Assembly (NCBI GenBank): GCA_037013685.1 | Contig: CM072886.1 | Location: 23,071,080-23,135,079, forward strand | Length of the DNA: 64,000 nucleotides | Direction of reading: 5' to 3' | Origin: Acridotheres tristis | Lineage: Eukaryota; Chordata; Aves; Passeriformes; Sturnidae | In this document: one piece after another, positions 61,601-64,000 of the stretch | Position numbering within the stretch: position 1 is the stretch's first letter | Layout: every line of letters begins with the position of its first letter | Made by a program: the position numbers and the translations under genes | The notes under the pieces: generated by a model | Told to the model about the DNA's origin: nothing | The model's input: only the letters and a program-made list of their open reading frames with translations | The model's database searches: none

Positions 61601-62457
61601 ACCATTGGAACTGCAAGAAGAAATCAGTGAACATTAATAATAAAAAGAGATGGACCATATTTTGAATGGATACGATTTTGTAAACAATGGGAAAATAGTG
61701 TGTGCCTCTTAACTGAACTGAAATACAGCCAAGTGAAATTTTTGTGTTAAAATACCATAAACAGTTTGCTGTTTCCCTTTTCATTTTTGTGGATATAAAA
61801 AAGCAGCTGAGAAGAAGCATTAATGGATTTTACTGTGTGATTTAAATGCAGATGGGAAATATAAATAATTTTAATACAGATATTTGCAGATGGTGGCCAT
61901 CACATGTTAAAACTTTTCAGTCACCACTAAAACCTGGCAAAGAGATGGTGCAAAAGTCAGAAGACAAACAGAGAGCAAGTCCTCCGTCCTGGCTGGCTGC
62001 AGAGTGGTGCTGGAGAATTGAGGGGAATCCTCAGGGGTTATGTTATTTACATCTGGAACTTTAAAAGCACATCATAAAGATGGATTTTGGGCATCTAGAC
62101 CACAGGTTTCTGTGGGACTAAGATGCCTGAATACTTTTCAAAACTCATTTGAAATTATTGTGACTGCACTTCTGGTAAAGACTCTGAGTCACAGATTTGG
62201 AGGGTATCTATTCTATGTTTTGACTCTGGGACAGCTTTTACCTGGTCATAGGAAAATTGATCACTGTGTGGGTAGAGCAGAATTTGTAACTTCTAGATAA
62301 AATTTACCTTCATAAGCTGTTAATATCCAATCTTTTTCATTATTTTGCAGGTTTGGTTCGCATGAGTTGAAAAAACAGTTCCTTGTACCAACTATAGCTG
62401 GTGATTTTGTGGCTTGCTTGGGAATCAGTGAACCTGGAGCTGGGTCAGATGTTGCAA
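10509..62457 (+). CDS. Mitochondrial acyl-CoA dehydrogenase, N-terminal part (four exons, runs off the window)
   Basis: FAD enzyme of the acyl-CoA dehydrogenase family, which makes 2,3-enoyl-CoA and passes electrons to ETF in the mitochondrial matrix. Exons: 10509-10631, 22567-22687, 57764-57893, 62351-62457; phases 0, 1, 2 and 1 join without breaks over 160 codons. Residues 1-27 are Arg/Ala/Gly-rich and free of acidic residues until D25, fitting a mitochondrial targeting peptide. E82-Y-G-G-M-G-L-D is the usual glycine-rich family segment, and G149[11 protein letters not shown] is the start of the family signature that lines the FAD/substrate site. The catalytic glutamate and C-terminal helices lie beyond 64000. 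The [13 protein letters not shown] segment resembles bacterial enzymes and the vertebrate proteins labelled probable acyl-CoA dehydrogenase 6 more than ACADM, ACADL or ACADS. The exact substrate is unknown. Confidence 0.94.
12802..12843. repeat. (GTTT)n and T-rich simple sequence
   Basis: TTTTTGTTTGTTTGTTTG followed by T-rich sequence. A short tetranucleotide run with no other feature. Confidence 0.7.
16305..16402 (+). repeat. Direct repeat copy 1 (about 98 bp)
   Basis: It runs from AGGACTTTTTTTTCCG to CATCATGGAAAA-like sequence and matches 17743-17839 at roughly 85-90% with a few small gaps (by eye). Shared blocks include CATGAAATGGATGTCTACTT and TTTTCAGTTCAACTCCAT. The family is not recognised. 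Confidence 0.8.
16792..16866. repeat. (AAC)n and A/C-rich simple sequence
   Basis: CAACAACAACAACAAC followed by AAACCC/AACCCC units. A and C account for nearly all bases. Confidence 0.8.
17743..17839 (+). repeat. Direct repeat copy 2 (97 bp)
   Basis: Second copy of the repeat at 16305-16402, same orientation, 1.4 kb downstream. It begins AGGACTTTTTTC and ends ATCATCATGGAAAA. The flanks do not match between copies. Confidence 0.8.
18401..18690 (-). mobile_element. CR1 LINE 3' end with ORF2 C-terminus
   Basis: A reverse-oriented CR1. The plus strand begins with TAGAATCATGGAATGGTTTG, the reverse complement of the avian CR1 3' end. On the minus strand 18675-18487 stays open for 62 codons and ends S-N-L-I-W, matching the C-terminal end of the CR1 reverse-transcriptase protein ([13 protein letters not shown] followed by a V-F-K-V-R-L block). 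About 290 bp remains; it is 5'-truncated and not mobile. Confidence 0.92.
20547..20589. repeat. A/T palindrome and 10-bp hairpin
   Basis: A TTTTTAAAAAAAAATTTTT stretch, then AAACCATAAA (20567-20576), CAA, TTTATGGTTT (20580-20589), a perfect 10-bp inverted repeat with a 3-nt loop. Function unknown. Confidence 0.6.
22567..22687 (+). CDS. Acyl-CoA dehydrogenase exon 2: N-terminal helical domain
   Basis: 121 nt coding for I42 to T81 plus one base. Acceptor TTTTCCAAATCTAG, donor [21 protein letters not shown] followed by A-G-F-L-G-V is the standard N-terminal helix pattern of the family. The short stretch of frame with family-specific residues makes it certain that this is an exon although it is far (11.9 kb) from exon 1. 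Confidence 0.94.
31491..31566 (-). mobile_element. CR1 LINE 3' fragment
   Basis: The plus strand reads GTCACAGAACCATAAAGTTTGG and then TTAGATCATCAAGTCCAACC and CAGCACTGCCAAGT, the reverse complement of a CR1 3' untranslated end. About 75 bp, old and truncated. Confidence 0.8.
33439..33460. repeat. Perfect 10-bp inverted repeat, 2-nt loop
   Basis: ATCTTTCATG (33439-33448), CA, CATGAAAGAT (33451-33460). Short and AT-rich, but perfect; function unknown. Confidence 0.6.
34985..35326 (+). mobile_element. CR1 LINE 3' end with internal duplication
   Basis: About 340 bp of CR1 on the plus strand: TAGTGATATAACAGGGAGTAATGG-like and GTAGATTCAGATTAGATGTAA blocks, then TTGAACTAGATGACATTTAAAGG and the terminal ATTCTATGATTCTA. 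An 18-bp block (GTGGTAGATGTCCCTTCC) occurs at 35148-35165 and again at 35183-35200, so a 35-bp stretch is tandemly duplicated inside the element. It is 5'-truncated and not coding. Confidence 0.92.
35612..35682. repeat. (AAAC)n-type A/C-rich simple repeat
   Basis: Units of CAAACAAAAAC and AAACAAAACC over about 70 bp, nearly free of G and T. Confidence 0.8.
38805..38917 (-). mobile_element. CR1 LINE fragment
   Basis: Blocks TCACAGAGTCTCTCGAGTCA, AAGGGACCCACAAATATCAT and AAACTAAACCATATGACTAA match the reverse complement of an avian CR1 subfamily end. About 110 bp, degenerate. Confidence 0.75.
40403..40532. repeat. A/C-rich simple sequence (about 130 bp)
   Basis: A long run of AAAACCC, CAAAA and CCCCAAAA units, almost no T. 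The T/G-rich complement gives a spurious phenylalanine-rich open frame on the minus strand. Confidence 0.85.
45258..45321. repeat. T-rich/(GGTT)n simple sequence
   Basis: Two T runs of about 18-20 and 15 bases around GGTTGGTTGGTTTGG. Likely length-variable. Confidence 0.85.
49075..49095. repeat. ATGCAG hexanucleotide repeat
   Basis: Three and a half copies of ATGCAG. Small microsatellite. Confidence 0.75.
51694..51735. repeat. Tandem 21-bp duplication
   Basis: Two adjacent copies of ATTTATCTGCTTAGTGGCAG plus one base (51694-51714 and 51715-51735), differing at two positions. Recent local duplication. Confidence 0.8.
51947..51990. repeat. AGAATAC-type minisatellite
   Basis: About six imperfect 7-bp copies of AGAATAC/AGAACAC/AAAATAT. 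Confidence 0.75.
52402..52440. repeat. (GTTT)n simple repeat
   Basis: TTTTTTTGTTTGG followed by TTTGTTTGTTTG. No other feature. Confidence 0.7.
53848..54335 (+). mobile_element. Avian LTR-like interspersed repeat (non-coding)
   Basis: Blocks such as TTCACCTCGGCCAGCCACTA, AACAGGACAGGGGAGAAAAT, AGTTACCATCACTGTAAAAAG, AATAATTTTAATTTCCTGGC and TCCTGCCCATGGGCTGCAGT follow, in order, a repeat I know from many bird genomes that is treated as an endogenous-retrovirus LTR. There is no retroviral coding sequence next to it, so it looks like a solitary, decayed copy. Family name and exact ends cannot be set without a repeat library. Confidence 0.65.
57764..57893 (+). CDS. Acyl-CoA dehydrogenase exon 3
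   Basis: 130 nt, completing E82 and running to the first two bases of codon 125. Acceptor GTTTTTTCTTCAG, donor GTAATT. It codes for Y-G-G-M-G-L-D and then [11 protein letters not shown] and the [12 protein letters not shown] helix. The preceding intron is 35 kb. Confidence 0.95.
57894..62350 (+). other. Acyl-CoA dehydrogenase intron 3 (4.5 kb)
   Basis: Phase-2 intron. No repeat family, RNA gene or extra exon was recognised; open frames here are short and featureless. Confidence 0.7.
62351..62457 (+). CDS. Acyl-CoA dehydrogenase exon 4: family signature
   Basis: 107 nt, completing R125 and ending after V159-A160 plus one base. Acceptor TTATTTTGCAG, donor GTAAGT. It contains [13 protein letters not shown] and [10 protein letters not shown], the first family signature, near the start of the beta domain. 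The next exon is past the right edge. Confidence 0.96.
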
Positions 62458-64000
62458 GTAAGTTAACTTAGCAAACTGCCAGTTTTAAACAGCCTGATGT
62501 TTTTTAGTGGAAAGAATTTGTTTTTCCTGACCCTTCACTTTGCCCCCATCCTTTATAAGAAACAAAAGGAAGGAAAGCCTGGTGTGGTGAGGGCAAAAAG
62601 TAACATTCCAGGAACATAACACATACTTCTCATGCATCCAAAAGCAATCAATTTTAACATATTTGTCAGGTGAGTCAATGGAGTAACCTTGTATAGGCTG
62701 AGCACAACAGATTAATACAGTTTTTATGCTGGCCCCAGTTTTCTTCTAGCGTTGTCCTGCTCTGTCCAGGCTCACCACTGGCAGGAGCACTCCAGCACCT
62801 CATCAGCTGCACAGCCATTGTCAGTTGTGCAGCTCCATGTGTAATGGCAGGGAACATAACCTGTCCAGCTGTCCTACAGCTTGGACTGCTTTGTCAGGGC
62901 ATCACTTTCACCATTATTCCCTCTTACCTCACCTCAGCCCCTTTTCATTCCTGTGAAGCAAAAATGTCTCTCAACTGATGATTCCTTTATTTAGAACTAA
63001 TGAAGAATTTGCCATGTCAAATCTATTATGTTTATGATTTAGTTACTTTGCATGCAACTGTTTTTCTTGGTTTAGTGCAAGAATATGTTTAGAAACCAGG
63101 ACAAACGAAACCATTATTCTGAAGTGCCTGAGGCAGTAGGAAATTTGAAAAATTAAATCAAAACAGATGTGGTAGAAAAAGAAAAGTTTTCTCATTTGAT
63201 GATGAATCATGGACTTATGGAAAAGGGAATGATAAGTGGCCACTTTTAGAGGTTTAGCTATTGGACAGAGCATGGTTAAGATGAACACATCATATTCTTA
63301 AGAATTACTGAGACATCTTCCTGCAGACAATCTTGCCAACTCTGACAGACGTTTTTTATCCGAGGAGTCCTATATCCATCTCTTTGACCAAACTCCCATG
63401 GCTTTTTCAAGGCAGGTAGATAAACAAGCAGTGTTCAAGCAAGGGTGCAGCAGGTAGATTTCAAGAACATTAATGTGGATCATGAAATAATGTGACTACA
63501 TCTTCCTGCATAATTTATTGCTTTTTTCTTTTCTCTTTTAATTGAATTTGTTCATAAGAAAAATTCCATAATCGGAGTAGACTTTTTTATTAAATAGTAC
63601 TTATTAATAATACTTAATAATTATAAATAACAAATATAACAATATTAAATTTCAGTGTTGTTTAACACTATTGCTTGTTATAGTTGCAATATTATTAATA
63701 TGTAAATGATAAATCTTATAATAGTACTTATTTATTTATTAAAGTAATTATAAATTTGAATTTTGCTAATGTAAGAAACACACATCATTTATTTTAATAA
63801 ATATCTCTCTAGTTTAATTAGATAATTATTAGAAAATTCTAAATAGGATTTTAATTTTTTGATGCAGTGTTCCAGATAGTAAGTAACAAATGTTCCTTCA
63901 GCAGCATCTTGTTTATCATCTAGTTAAAGTGATATGATACACTTAGATTAATGCAGTTGAAAACCAAGTTGAAATAAAAGATTATCTAATGAACCTATGC
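62458..64000 (+). other. Start of acyl-CoA dehydrogenase intron 4, runs off the window
   Basis: Begins with a consensus GTAAGT donor. The part from about 63580 to 63850 is very AT-rich with many TAATAATTATAAA-like words. No following exon is present before 64000. Confidence 0.75.

Noticed and set aside
1..64000. CRISPR arrays, operons, tRNA or rRNA genes
   Set aside because: The window is avian nuclear DNA; no regularly spaced repeats, no cloverleaf or rRNA sequence was recognised.

Overview
The window is vertebrate nuclear DNA, almost certainly from a bird. It holds split genes with GT-AG introns, CpG-island promoters, low repeat density, and several CR1 retroposon 3' ends with the avian ATTCTATGATTCTATG-type terminus. 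There is also one fragment that resembles a common avian LTR-type repeat. The species or order cannot be fixed from this sequence; no viral, bacterial or plasmid genes were seen.

Layout: (1) 810-3414, minus strand: TFPI2, a secreted serine-protease inhibitor with three Kunitz domains; four exons are clear and the last exon is uncertain. (2) 3415-7033: head-to-head intergenic region with two CpG islands, one at each gene start. (3) 7034-10096, plus strand: GNG11, a farnesylated G-protein gamma subunit, complete in two coding exons. (4) 10509 to beyond the right edge, plus strand: the first four coding exons of a mitochondrial acyl-CoA dehydrogenase. Its start codon lies about 140 bp after the GNG11 poly(A) signal. 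Introns of about 11.9, 35.1 and 4.5 kb fill most of the window.

The TFPI2-GNG11 neighbourhood matches the conserved block on human 7q21. Two differences from mammals stand out. No GNGT1 exon lies between TFPI2 and GNG11, and an acyl-CoA dehydrogenase gene lies directly downstream of GNG11, where mammals have BET1 as the next gene. The three genes have unrelated jobs (extracellular protease control, membrane signalling, mitochondrial acyl-CoA oxidation). I see no sign that they form a functional system, and nothing I would call a new biological system. The points worth a second look are the TFPI2 C-terminus and second Kunitz domain, a paired TAATCC palindrome at the GNG11 promoter, the GNG11/dehydrogenase spacing, a 97-bp direct repeat in intron 1 of the dehydrogenase, and several perfect short inverted repeats.
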